From the NCBI RefSeq assembly GCF_002846495.1, contig NZ_PJNE01000001.1:3038001-3102000 (forward strand): a stretch of DNA of 64,000 nt, written 5' to 3'. Made by a program: the position numbers and the translations under genes. Shown in pieces: positions 7,669 through 14,824 of this stretch (positions are counted from its first letter, which is position 1; every line of letters begins with the position of its first letter). The notes beneath the pieces were generated by a model. That model saw only the letters and a list, made by a program, of their open reading frames with translations, was not told the origin of the DNA and searched no databases. Source of the DNA: Phycicoccus duodecadis. GTDB lineage: Bacteria > Actinomycetota > Actinomycetes > Actinomycetales > Dermatophilaceae.

Positions 7669-8673
7669 TCAGCCCTTGTCGGAGCCCTCGTCGAGGTGCG
7701 GGGTCGACAGGTCGGAGCTCTCGGAGGTGCCCGTGGTGGAGGGGACCCCACTGCTGCCGGTCCCGGCGTCGTTCCAGGTGGCGGTGCCCTGGTCGGCCTC
7801 GTGCCCGGCGGCGGCCTTGGCCTCCTCGACCTTGGTCGCGGCGGCGTCCTTGACCTCGCCGGCCTTCTCGGCCGCCTTGTCCTTGACGTCGGCGGCCTTG
7901 TCCTTGAGCTCGCCCGCCTTCGCGGTCGCGGCGTCCTTGGCCTCGCCGGCCTTCTGCTTGGCGGCCTCGACCGTGTCGCTGACGCGGGTGGAGGCGGCCT
8001 TGGGCGGGGTGTAGGAGCCCGCGCTCGCCCACGGGTCGGGGCGCTCGGTGCTCTTGCGGTAGGCGTAGGCGGCGGCCCCGGCGGCGACGGCCCCCAGGAG
8101 CAGGACCCAGCCACCCTTGCCGCGGTTCTTCTTGGCGCGGGCGTCGCCCTTGAGGACGGCGTAGGCGTCGGGGGCGCGCTCGGCGGCCTCGGCGGCCTGC
8201 TCCCTGGCAGTGGCCGCGCCGGCGAGGATGGCGGCCACGGCGGTCGCGATCTTCGGGACGACGTCCTCGACGAAGGTGTCGCGGGCCTGCTCGACCTTGG
8301 GGGCGAGCGTCTCGGCCGCGTCGTGGGCCTGCTTGCGCAGGTCGTCGGCGGTGTCGCGGGCGACATCGGCGTAGTCGTGGGCGCGGCTGCGGGCGGTGCC
8401 CGCGGCATCGCGGGCGGAACCGGCGTAGTCGGAGGCGCGGTCGCGGGCGTTGCCGTACTCCTTGGCCGCGGCCTTGCGCGCCTGCTTGAGGTCCTTCTCG
8501 GCCGCCTTGCGGGCGTGCTTGAGGTCCTTGGTCGCCGACGAGCCCTGACGGCGCAGGTCGTGGGCGGTGTCGGAGGCGCGCGAGGCGGCGTCCTGGGCCG
8601 TGGCGCTCACGCGCTCGGTGGCGTCGGCGACGGCATCCTTGGCCTGCTCGGCCTTGCTCTTGCTGCGGAACAC
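7669..8673 (-). CDS. Ala/Lys-rich helical protein (DUF5324/LEA-like)
   Basis: 334 residues from GTG 8673, which has an excellent GAGGAGG 4 nt upstream. Residues 1-150 are nearly continuous amphipathic helix of 11-residue-like repeats (ATERVSATAQDAASRAS, KDLKHARKAAEKDLKQARKA, SDYAGSARDAAGTARSRA). One membrane helix follows near residue 205 (GGWVLLLGAVAAGAAAYAY). After it, a second repeat block (KAGELKDKAADVKDKAAEKA) reads like late-embryogenesis-abundant proteins. The Ser/Thr tail is disordered. In Streptomyces a DUF5324 gene sits beside ppiA, and the same neighbourhood is seen here. Role unknown; membrane-associated scaffolding or stress protection is a guess. Longer upstream frames overlap ppiA antisense and are rejected. 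Confidence 0.8.
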   Translation of the reverse strand: MFRSKSKAEQAKDAVADATERVSATAQDAASRASDTAHDLRRQGSSATKDLKHARKAAEKDLKQARKAAAKEYGNARDRASDYAGSARDAAGTARSRAHDYADVARDTADDLRKQAHDAAETLAPKVEQARDTFVEDVVPKIATAVAAILAGAATAREQAAEAAERAPDAYAVLKGDARAKKNRGKGGWVLLLGAVAAGAAAYAYRKSTERPDPWASAGSYTPPKAASTRVSDTVEAAKQKAGEAKDAATAKAGELKDKAADVKDKAAEKAGEVKDAAATKVEEAKAAAGHEADQGTATWNDAGTGSSGVPSTTGTSESSDLSTPHLDEGSDKG

Positions 8674-8803
8674 AGGTCCTCCTCGAAGTGGACGTCTTTC
8701 CCCCATCCTGCCCTGTTTCCGCTGCTCGGGGCACATCAGGGGCAGCTGATGGGGGGCCGGGCCGGACATCTCGGGCATCGGGGTCGCGTGAGAGGATCGA
8801 GCC

Positions 8804-9322
8804 ATGAAGGCAACCCTGCACACGAACCACGGCCCGATCGTCGTCGAGCTCTTCCCGAACGAGGCCCCGAAGACGGTCAAGAACTTCACCGGCCTCGCCA
8901 CGGGCGAGCAGGAGTACAAGGACGACGCCGGTCGCTCCAACCCGACGAAGTTCTACGACGGCCTGATCTTCCACCGCATCATCCCCGGCTTCATGGTCCA
9001 GGCCGGCTGCCCCGTCGGCCGCGGGACGGGCGGCCCGGGCTACGCGTTCGACGACGAGATCCACCCCGACAAGAGCTTCGACCGCCCCTACCTGCTCGCC
9101 ATGGCCAATGCCGGCACGCGGATGGGCAAGGGCACGAACGGCTCGCAGTTCTTCATCACCGTCGCCCCCACCACGTGGCTCAACGGCAAGCACACCATCT
9201 TCGGTGAGGTCGCCGACGGCCCGAGCCGCGAGATCGTCGACACGATCGCCGCGGTGCCCACCGGTGCCCAGGACAAGCCGCTCGACGACGTCGTCATCGA
9301 GCGCGTCGAGATCGAGGACTGA
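8804..9322 (+). CDS. ppiA: Peptidyl-prolyl cis-trans isomerase, cyclophilin A
   Basis: 172 residues, full length for a bacterial cyclophilin. The active-site strand FHRIIPGFMVQAG carries the catalytic Arg, and later loops GKGTNGSQFFIT and GKHTIFGEV contain the usual peptide-binding Phe, Gln and His positions. No signal peptide, so cytosolic. The ATG follows GAGGAT by 6 nt without a ribosome site, suggesting a leaderless message. In many actinobacteria ppiA is near the replication origin and is followed by a rhomboid gene and crgA; the first part of that order is kept here before the break at about 9,814. Confidence 0.96.
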   Translation: MKATLHTNHGPIVVELFPNEAPKTVKNFTGLATGEQEYKDDAGRSNPTKFYDGLIFHRIIPGFMVQAGCPVGRGTGGPGYAFDDEIHPDKSFDRPYLLAMANAGTRMGKGTNGSQFFITVAPTTWLNGKHTIFGEVADGPSREIVDTIAAVPTGAQDKPLDDVVIERVEIED

Positions 9323-9349
9323 CCCGGGTCCCACCACCCGAGGACAACC

Positions 9350-10207
9350 GTGGCCGAGCCGACGCCGACCCCGCCGCCGCAGGAGCAGGTCCCGGTGTGC
9401 CCCCGGCACCCTGACCGCGAGTCGTACGTGCGCTGCCAGCGCTGCGGCCGGCCGACGTGCCCCGAGTGCCAGCGGCCGGCCGCCGTCGGCATCCAGTGCG
9501 TCGACTGCGTGCGCGAGGGGGCCAGGACGGTGCGGCAGGCGCGCACCGTCTTCGGCGGTTCGGCCACCGACGGCCGGCCCGTCGTCACGATGGTGCTCAT
9601 CGGCATCTGCGTGGCGGTCTACCTGCTGCAGCAGGTCGTGCCGGGGCTGACGAGCCAGATCCTCTTCGCCGCGAGTGTGGGCCGGAGTGAGCCCTGGCGG
9701 TTCCTCACCTCGGGGTTCGCCCACGGTGGGCTGCTGCACATCGCGCTCAACATGTACGCCCTGTGGATCATGGGCCAGTACCTCGAGCCGATGCTGGGCC
9801 GCGCCCGGTTCGGGACGCGCCGTCGATGCGCGAGCGTAGGAAGTCGGTGCCGTTGCGGTCGGCGAAGACGCCGACCCGCGCGTACGAGGCTTCCAGGGTG
9901 TGCACGAAGAGGGCGATGGCCACGGCGAGCACGAGGCGGCCGAACCGCCCGAACCGGTGCGCCAGCACCATCCAGGCGATGCCGCAGGCGAGGGCCGCCA
10001 GCGACGCGCGCGAGCCGGTGGTCCACACCAGGGCGGCGGTCACGCCCAGCACCAGGTTGCGGCGCCGGTGGCTGGGCTGGAGCCCCGCGAACAGCAGGCC
10101 CACCACCGCGTACGACAGCCCGGCCTGGTTCTTGTCGAGCAGGAACCCCGAGAGGTACTTGCCGTAGTTGTCGGGCGCCAGCCCGGCGAAGAACAGCCCC
10201 GCGTTGA
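9350..10207 (+). pseudogene. Rhomboid intramembrane protease, broken at about residue 155
   Basis: The frame starts with a cysteine-rich zinc-binding-like domain (VCPRHPDRESYVRCQRCG, CPECQ, GIQCVDCVREG), then a linker and membrane helix 1 (MVLIGICVAVYLLQQVV). Next comes the rhomboid L1/helix-2 region RFLTSGFAHGGLLHIALNMY, which carries the conserved His/Asn. After MGQYLEPMLGRARFG, at about 9,814, homology ends. The remaining ~130 codons are Arg/Cys-rich nonsense because they are antisense to the next gene. The catalytic Ser (GxSG) and His helices are missing, so the product cannot be an active protease. Normally crgA would follow. The break is either a rearrangement or an assembly join. Confidence 0.85.
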
Positions 10208-10652
10208 CGGCCAGCCCCACCGCCATCCCGCGCACGACCGAGGGGAGGTGGATGCGCCCCGTGGCGAGGAACGCCAGGTACGCGAAGATGAGGACCAGGC
10301 GCAGCGCTCGCTTCTGCCAGCCGAAGATCGAGTCGTCGGGGGTCAGGACCGTGACGAGCAGGACGAACGCGAAGGTCCCGAGCACGTAGGGCGTGAGCCA
10401 CCCGAGCCGGTGCGGAGGCCCCGACAGACGACGGGCCGGGGGCCGGGTGGTCGCCACGAGCACCAGGGCCGAGGTGGCGGCCAGGCCGAGCGAGAGGAAC
10501 GACGGCGCCACCGCGGGCACCCAGCCGAAGAGCAGGACCGAGCCGAGCAGGGCGTCGACCAGGCGGGTGGGCTCGCTCGAGGGATCGGTGAGGGTGCGGT
10601 CCTGCTGCGGCGTCGCCACCGCGTCCGGGGCGCTGGACAGGACGGTGCTCAC
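9768..10652 (-). pseudogene. O-antigen ligase/Wzy-like polysaccharide protein, 3' truncated
   Basis: From GTG 10652 the protein has about ten membrane helices with family hallmarks such as LLDKNQAGLSYAVVGLLFAG and VWTTGSRASLAALACGIAWM, then YARVGVFADRNGTDFLRSRID. That last motif normally precedes the large periplasmic loop and the catalytic His region, but identity stops at about 9,816. The rest of the frame to 9768 is antisense rhomboid sequence. So roughly 280 native residues remain of a ~400-residue enzyme, and the ligase/polymerase motif is absent. The start has TACAGT seven bases upstream, the leaderless pattern. It probably belonged to a surface-polysaccharide locus like the glycosyltransferases nearby. 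Confidence 0.8.
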
Positions 10653-10737
10653 GGGCGTCACTGTATCCGCGGCCCGTCGCCGGTCGGTGGGGACACGGGA
10701 AGTCCGGCCGGACGGCCGACGCACCCCGAGGGGCCGC

Positions 10738-11397
10738 TCAGCGCACGGAGCGGCGCACGAGGCGCACGGCCAGCTCGCCGTACGTGGTCTCGATGGCCTC
10801 GGGGGTGCGGCGCCCGCCCGGCACGTACCAGCGAGCGACGTCGATGGCCATCGAGAGCAGCGCCAGCGCCGTGGTGCGGACGTCGTCGACCTCGAACTCA
10901 CCGGCGGCGACGCCGGCCCGCAGCACGTCGGCCACGACCTGGTCGATCTCCTTGCGCAGGCCGAGGACCTCGGCCTGGTGCTCGTCGCTGAGGTGGCGGA
11001 ACTCGAACTGGACGATGCGGCCCAGCTGGTGGTGCTCGGCGTGCCAGCGCGAGAACCCGCCGACGATGGCGCGCAGGGCGGTCGTGGCGTCGGGGGTGTC
11101 GCGGGCGGCCTCCACCAGCAGGTCGCGGGCGCGGGCGTGGCCGCGACGGCTCAGCTCGAAGAGCAGCACCTCCTTGGAGGCGAAGTGCACGTAGACGCCC
11201 GCGGGGGAGAGGCCGGCCCGCGAGGCGATGTCGCGGGTCGTGGTGGCCGGGAAGCCGTTCGCGGCGAAGGCGTCGGCCGCGGCCAGCATGATGCGCACCG
11301 CGGTGTCGGACGCGTCGGCCCCGCCGCCAGGCCGCCCGCCCTCGGGCGCGATGGCGGCCAGGACGTCGGTCTCGGTCAGCGGGGTCGGGCTGGGCAC
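10738..11397 (-). CDS. TetR-family regulator, probably of fatty-acid/acyl-CoA metabolism
   Basis: 219 residues from GTG 11397. The N-terminal helix-turn-helix is typical TetR: IMLAAADAFAANGFPATTTRDIASRAGLSPAGVYVHFASKEVLLFEL. The C-terminal ligand domain is all helix and carries FSRWHAEHHQLGRIVQFEF. Its own promoter region holds the palindrome ACTAAGCAAGCGCTTAGT at 11425-11442, and the same 18 bases lie upstream of the acyl-CoA dehydrogenase gene. The simplest reading is a repressor that controls itself and the dehydrogenase, released by an acyl-CoA ligand, as known for FadR/KstR2-type TetR proteins. The first ~40 residues are a disordered extension; a later start is possible. Confidence 0.9.
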   Translation of the reverse strand: MPSPTPLTETDVLAAIAPEGGRPGGGADASDTAVRIMLAAADAFAANGFPATTTRDIASRAGLSPAGVYVHFASKEVLLFELSRRGHARARDLLVEAARDTPDATTALRAIVGGFSRWHAEHHQLGRIVQFEFRHLSDEHQAEVLGLRKEIDQVVADVLRAGVAAGEFEVDDVRTTALALLSMAIDVARWYVPGGRRTPEAIETTYGELAVRLVRRSVR

Positions 11398-11424
11398 GGA
11401 TGTCAGCCTGCCCGATCGGGCGGC

Positions 11425-11442
11425 ACTAAGCAAGCGCTTAGT
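11425..11442. promoter_or_regulatory. Operator, copy 1 (upstream of the tetR gene)
   Basis: ACTAAGCAAGCGCTTAGT has inverted arms ACTAAGC/GCTTAGT around four central bases. It lies 28 bp upstream of the regulator's start codon and is identical to the site at 12653-12670. Confidence 0.75.
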
Positions 11443-11458
11443 CGGGCTGTCCCGCCGG

Positions 11459-12586
11459 TCACACCCCGGCCACCTCGCGCAGGTGCCCCACCCGGCCGGC
11501 GAACTCCTTCTCCACGGTGTGCTCCGCGGCCCAGGTCAGGCCTCGCCGCCGGGCGGCGAGCACCGCCCCCGGGTCCGCGGCCAGGCCGGCCACGAGCTCG
11601 GCGAGGGCGCTCGGGGCGCGGGCCGGGCCGACCCATCCGCCGCCGGTGCGCCGCTGGAGGGCCGACCAGTACACGGTGTCGTAGCCGGCCACCGGCGTGC
11701 CGCACGACATCGACTCCAGGAAGGTCGAGGCCGAGTCGCCCTGGTGGTGGGGCAGCACCATCACGTCGACGTCGTCGCGCACCCGCGGCACCCACGCGGA
11801 CCGGAAGGGCACCCGGCCCGCCACGGTGACCCCGGCGCCGGCGCCGGCGCGTGCGCGGACCTCGGGCTCGAGCTCGCCGCCCCCGAACACGGTGAGGTGC
11901 GCGTCGACGCCGCCGCGGACCAGTTCGGCGTGCACGGCGAGGGCGTCGAGCACCCCCTTCTGCGGCACCCAGCGACCCGAGAAGGCCAGGCGCAGGGGGC
12001 CGGGGGCGGCGGGCGGCCCGGCGAGCGCGGCGGCCACGTCGGCGTCCGTGGCCCGGGTGTCGTGGAACAGGTGCGGGCGGGACGACCAGCGCGCCTGGCG
12101 CGCGTAGGTGTGCGGGCCGTTGCACTGCAGACCGTCGGCGGCGGCGGCCAGCGTCCGCAGCCGCCGCTCGAGGCGCAGCAGCCCCAGCCCCACCTGCGGC
12201 AGCCGCCACGCGGGCGTGCCGTCCGACCGCGCGTTCTGCCAGCGCACCGGGCCCGCGTAGTCGCTGACGAGGACCAGCGGCGCCGCGCCGAGCAGCGCCG
12301 CTGCCTCGGGCTTCAACGGGGCGAGCACGACCCGCGGGGCCCGGCGGCGGACGGCGGCGCCCGGGTCGTCGGTCACCTCGACGTCGAGGCCGACCTCGTC
12401 GAGGGGCAGCGGCTCCGACCCGGGGGCGGCGTCGGACCAGGGGGCGGGCGGTGCCACCAGGACGACCTCGCCCGGCCAGTGCCGCACGTACTCGCGCACG
12501 CCCTCGAGCCGCTTGGTCACGAACGCGCCACGGCCCCCGGCGACCGGGAGCCGCCCGGGGTAGATGACCACCAGCGTGTCCGCCAC
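11459..12586 (-). CDS. Glycosyltransferase, GT-B fold (GT1/GT4 type)
   Basis: 375 residues. N-terminal Rossmann-like half with VVIYPGRLPVAGGRGAFV, then a C-terminal half with the donor-binding pattern LAFSGRWVPQKGVLDALAVH and, near residue 290, the GT4 motif region FLESMSCGTPVAGYDT. That loop provides the residues contacting the sugar nucleotide. Likely transfers a sugar from a nucleotide donor during surface glycan or glycolipid synthesis; substrate unknown. The start (GTG 12586) follows TAGGGT by 6 nt, a leaderless arrangement. It sits between the TetR gene and the dehydrogenase that share an operator, so it looks inserted into that regulon. It groups in theme with the truncated ligase, the GT2 gene and the acyltransferase nearby. 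Confidence 0.85.
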   Translation of the reverse strand: MADTLVVIYPGRLPVAGGRGAFVTKRLEGVREYVRHWPGEVVLVAPPAPWSDAAPGSEPLPLDEVGLDVEVTDDPGAAVRRRAPRVVLAPLKPEAAALLGAAPLVLVSDYAGPVRWQNARSDGTPAWRLPQVGLGLLRLERRLRTLAAAADGLQCNGPHTYARQARWSSRPHLFHDTRATDADVAAALAGPPAAPGPLRLAFSGRWVPQKGVLDALAVHAELVRGGVDAHLTVFGGGELEPEVRARAGAGAGVTVAGRVPFRSAWVPRVRDDVDVMVLPHHQGDSASTFLESMSCGTPVAGYDTVYWSALQRRTGGGWVGPARAPSALAELVAGLAADPGAVLAARRRGLTWAAEHTVEKEFAGRVGHLREVAGV

Positions 12587-12625
12587 GGGCCCACCCTAGG
12601 AGGGGGCCCGCTGCCGCCGTCGCCC

Positions 12626-12655
12626 TTGACAGCGCGCCGCCCCCGACGGCAGACT
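12626..12655 (+). promoter_or_regulatory. Predicted promoter of the acyl-CoA dehydrogenase gene
   Basis: TTGACA at 12626-12631 is a perfect -35 box. With an 18-nt spacer, CAGACT at 12650-12655 would serve as -10. The TetR-type palindrome starts inside this -10 box, so bound repressor would block polymerase. Confidence 0.5.
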
Positions 12656-12670
12656 AAGCAAGCGCTTAGT
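12653..12670. promoter_or_regulatory. Operator, copy 2 (acyl-CoA dehydrogenase promoter)
   Basis: ACTAAGCAAGCGCTTAGT, identical over 18 bases to the site upstream of the TetR gene, overlapping the predicted -10 element 51 bp before the ATG. Confidence 0.75.
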
Positions 12671-12720
12671 CATGAGCGGCCCCACGCGCCGCCGCCGCAG
12701 CCCAGCCGAGGAGTCTCCCC

Positions 12721-13866
12721 ATGCCCCGCAACGTGTACGACGCCGAGCACGAGGACTTCCGCGCCTCGGTGCAGGAGTTCGTCGACCGCACCCTGAAGCC
12801 GCGCGCCGAGCAGATGCTCGAGGTCAAGCAGGTCGAGCGCGACCTCTGGAAGGAGGCCGGCAAGCAGGGCCTCTTCGGTCTCGACATCCCCGAGGAGTTC
12901 GGCGGGATGGGCGCGGGCGACTACCGCTTCAACGCCGTCGCGGCCGAGGTCATCGCCGGCTTCAACTTCGCCGTGTCGTCGTGCTTCGGCATCCACTCCG
13001 ACGTGTGCCCGCCCTACGTGGTCGACCTCGGCACCGACGAGCAGAAGCAGCGCTGGCTGCCCGGCATGGCCAGCGGCGACCTCATCGCGGCCATCGCCAT
13101 GACCGAGCCCTCGGGCGGCTCCGACCTCGCGGCCCTGAAGACCACCGCGGTGCGCGACGGCGACGACTGGGTCCTCAACGGCTCCAAGACCTTTATCACC
13201 AACGGCTACCAGGCCGACCTCGTGATCGTCGCGGCCCGCACCGACCCGAGCAAGGGCGCCAAGGGCATCACCCTGCTCATGGTCGAGGAGGGCATGCCCG
13301 GCTTCAGCCGCGGCCGCAAGCTCGACAAGGTCGGGCAGGAGGAGGCGGACACCTCCGAGCTCTTCTTCGAGGACGTCCGTGTCCCCGACGCCAACCGCCT
13401 CGGCGAGGAGGGGATGGGGTTCATCGCGATGATGCAGCGCCTCCCGCAGGAGCGCATCGGCGCGGCCGTCGCCAACACCGCCCACGCCTTCCAGATCTTC
13501 CGTGAGACGGTCGAGTACACGAAGGAACGGAAGGCGTTCGGGCAGGCCGTGGGGTCCTTCCAGCACAACAAGTTCAAGATGGCCGAGCTGCAGACCAAGC
13601 TCGAGGTCACCCAGGCCTACGTCGACGACTGCGTGGCCGCCCACGCCGCCGGCACGCTGACCTCGGTCGACGCCGCCAAGGCCAAGTGGTTCAGCGCCCA
13701 GGTGCAGAACGAGGTCCTCGACGAGTGCGTCCAGCTGCACGGTGGCTACGGCTTCATGAACGAGTACCGCGTGGCCCGCGCCTGGCGCGACGCCCGCGTC
13801 TCGAAGATCTGGGCCGGCTCGAACGAGATCATGAAGGAGCTCATCGGCCGCGACCTCGGCCTCTGA
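12721..13866 (+). CDS. Acyl-CoA dehydrogenase
   Basis: 381 residues, full length for the family, with GGAG 9 nt before the ATG. It should oxidise an acyl-CoA to the 2,3-enoyl-CoA with FAD, passing electrons to ETF. Signatures are IAMTEPSGGSDLAALKTTA (FAD/substrate binding), WVLNGSKTFITNGYQADL and the C-terminal QLHGGYGFMNEYRVARAWRDARV. The region that holds the catalytic Glu in medium-chain enzymes reads IWAGSNEI, without that Glu. Glu244 in LPQERIGAAV sits where isovaleryl-CoA and long-chain enzymes place their base, so it is the likely catalytic residue (inference). Probably repressed by the TetR protein through the operator in its promoter. Confidence 0.93.
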   Translation: MPRNVYDAEHEDFRASVQEFVDRTLKPRAEQMLEVKQVERDLWKEAGKQGLFGLDIPEEFGGMGAGDYRFNAVAAEVIAGFNFAVSSCFGIHSDVCPPYVVDLGTDEQKQRWLPGMASGDLIAAIAMTEPSGGSDLAALKTTAVRDGDDWVLNGSKTFITNGYQADLVIVAARTDPSKGAKGITLLMVEEGMPGFSRGRKLDKVGQEEADTSELFFEDVRVPDANRLGEEGMGFIAMMQRLPQERIGAAVANTAHAFQIFRETVEYTKERKAFGQAVGSFQHNKFKMAELQTKLEVTQAYVDDCVAAHAAGTLTSVDAAKAKWFSAQVQNEVLDECVQLHGGYGFMNEYRVARAWRDARVSKIWAGSNEIMKELIGRDLGL

Positions 13867-13883
13867 GCCCGACCGACGCGAGG

Positions 13884-13907
13884 CCCGGTGCCCCTCAGGG
13901 GCCCGGG
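13884..13907. terminator. Bidirectional terminator
   Basis: CCCGG-T-GCCCC (13884-13894) pairs with GGGGC-CCGGG (13898-13907) with a single bulged base. The three loop bases TCA are the stop codon of the minus-strand GT2 gene, so one hairpin can end both converging transcripts. Confidence 0.55.
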
Positions 13908-14824
13908 TCTCCGTCGTGCTCGAGGAGCCCGGGCGGCGGCAGCGAGCGGCGGTGGGTGATGCTCCACCAGCCGACCACCCGCGCCACCCGGGTGGTGAGG
14001 TCGCGCGCCGCCGACCGGCCCGGCAGCGCCCGCTGCCGCACGGCGACGGCCACCGTGTCGCCGGGCCAGCGCAGCAGCGAGGCGATGCGCCGCCGCCCGC
14101 GGAGCTGGTCGCCGTAGCGGTCGGCGTGCCGCGCCCACACCACGGTCTCGGCCAGCCCCGACAGGTAGGTCTTGCGCAGCAGGGCCCGGGTGCCGGTGGT
14201 GCGCCGGAAGTGGATCTGCAGGTCGGGGTCGCCCACCACGGTGCGGCCGGCCTCGTTCATCCGCAGCGAGAACTCGACGTCGTCGCAGCCGTAGGGCGGC
14301 AGGGACTCGTCGAAGCCGCCGATCGCGAGGTAGTCGGCGCGGCGGACGGCGAAGTTGCAGCCCAGGACGGCGTTGCCGAACGAGCCGCGGATGACGCCGC
14401 CCGGGTTGAGGATCTCGGCGTCCGGGTCGAGGGGCTCACCGAGGACCCGGTTGACCCCGCCGACCAGCGCCGCGTGGGCGGTGGCGCGGTGGGCCGCGGC
14501 CACCCAGCCCGGCGCGACCACGTCGTCGCAGTCGCAGAACGCCAGCGTGGGCGCGGTGGCCGCGAGCGCGCCCACGTTGCGGGCGTGCGGGAGGCCGGGC
14601 CGGTCGGAGCCGTCGACGAGGCGCAGCGGGGCGGGGAAGCCGCCGATGCGGGCACGGACGAGGTCCTGGGTGCCGTCGGTGGAGCCGTTGTCGACCACCA
14701 CGAGCTCCCACGGCACGTCGGTGCGCTGCGCGGCCAGGGCGTCGAGCTGGCGGCCGATCCAGGGGGCGCCGTTCAGCACGCACAGCACGACGCTGACGGC
14801 CGGGCCGGCGGGCGGCGTGGTCAC
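13895..14824 (-). CDS. Glycosyltransferase family 2
   Basis: 309 residues from GTG 14824, overlapping the upstream acyltransferase stop by four bases (GTGA). GT-A fold: SVVLCVLNGAPWIGRQLDAL, WELVVVDNGSTDGTQDLV, LPHARNVGALAA, then the metal-binding CDCDDVV and the acceptor-side GGFDESLPPYGCDDVEFSLR. After residue ~230 a basic C-terminal region (HFRRTTGTRALLRKTYLSG) probably contacts membrane or acceptor. It likely adds a sugar to a lipid-linked or cell-surface glycan. Co-translated with the acyltransferase, suggesting both modify the same polymer. Confidence 0.9.
   Translation of the reverse strand: MTTPPAGPAVSVVLCVLNGAPWIGRQLDALAAQRTDVPWELVVVDNGSTDGTQDLVRARIGGFPAPLRLVDGSDRPGLPHARNVGALAATAPTLAFCDCDDVVAPGWVAAAHRATAHAALVGGVNRVLGEPLDPDAEILNPGGVIRGSFGNAVLGCNFAVRRADYLAIGGFDESLPPYGCDDVEFSLRMNEAGRTVVGDPDLQIHFRRTTGTRALLRKTYLSGLAETVVWARHADRYGDQLRGRRRIASLLRWPGDTVAVAVRQRALPGRSAARDLTTRVARVVGWWSITHRRSLPPPGLLEHDGDPGP

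Noticed and set aside
7106..8014. Plus-strand frame through the structured region into the helical-protein gene
   Set aside because: Arg/Gly/Ser-rich without domains; it crosses two strong hairpins and runs antisense to a real gene with a good ribosome site.
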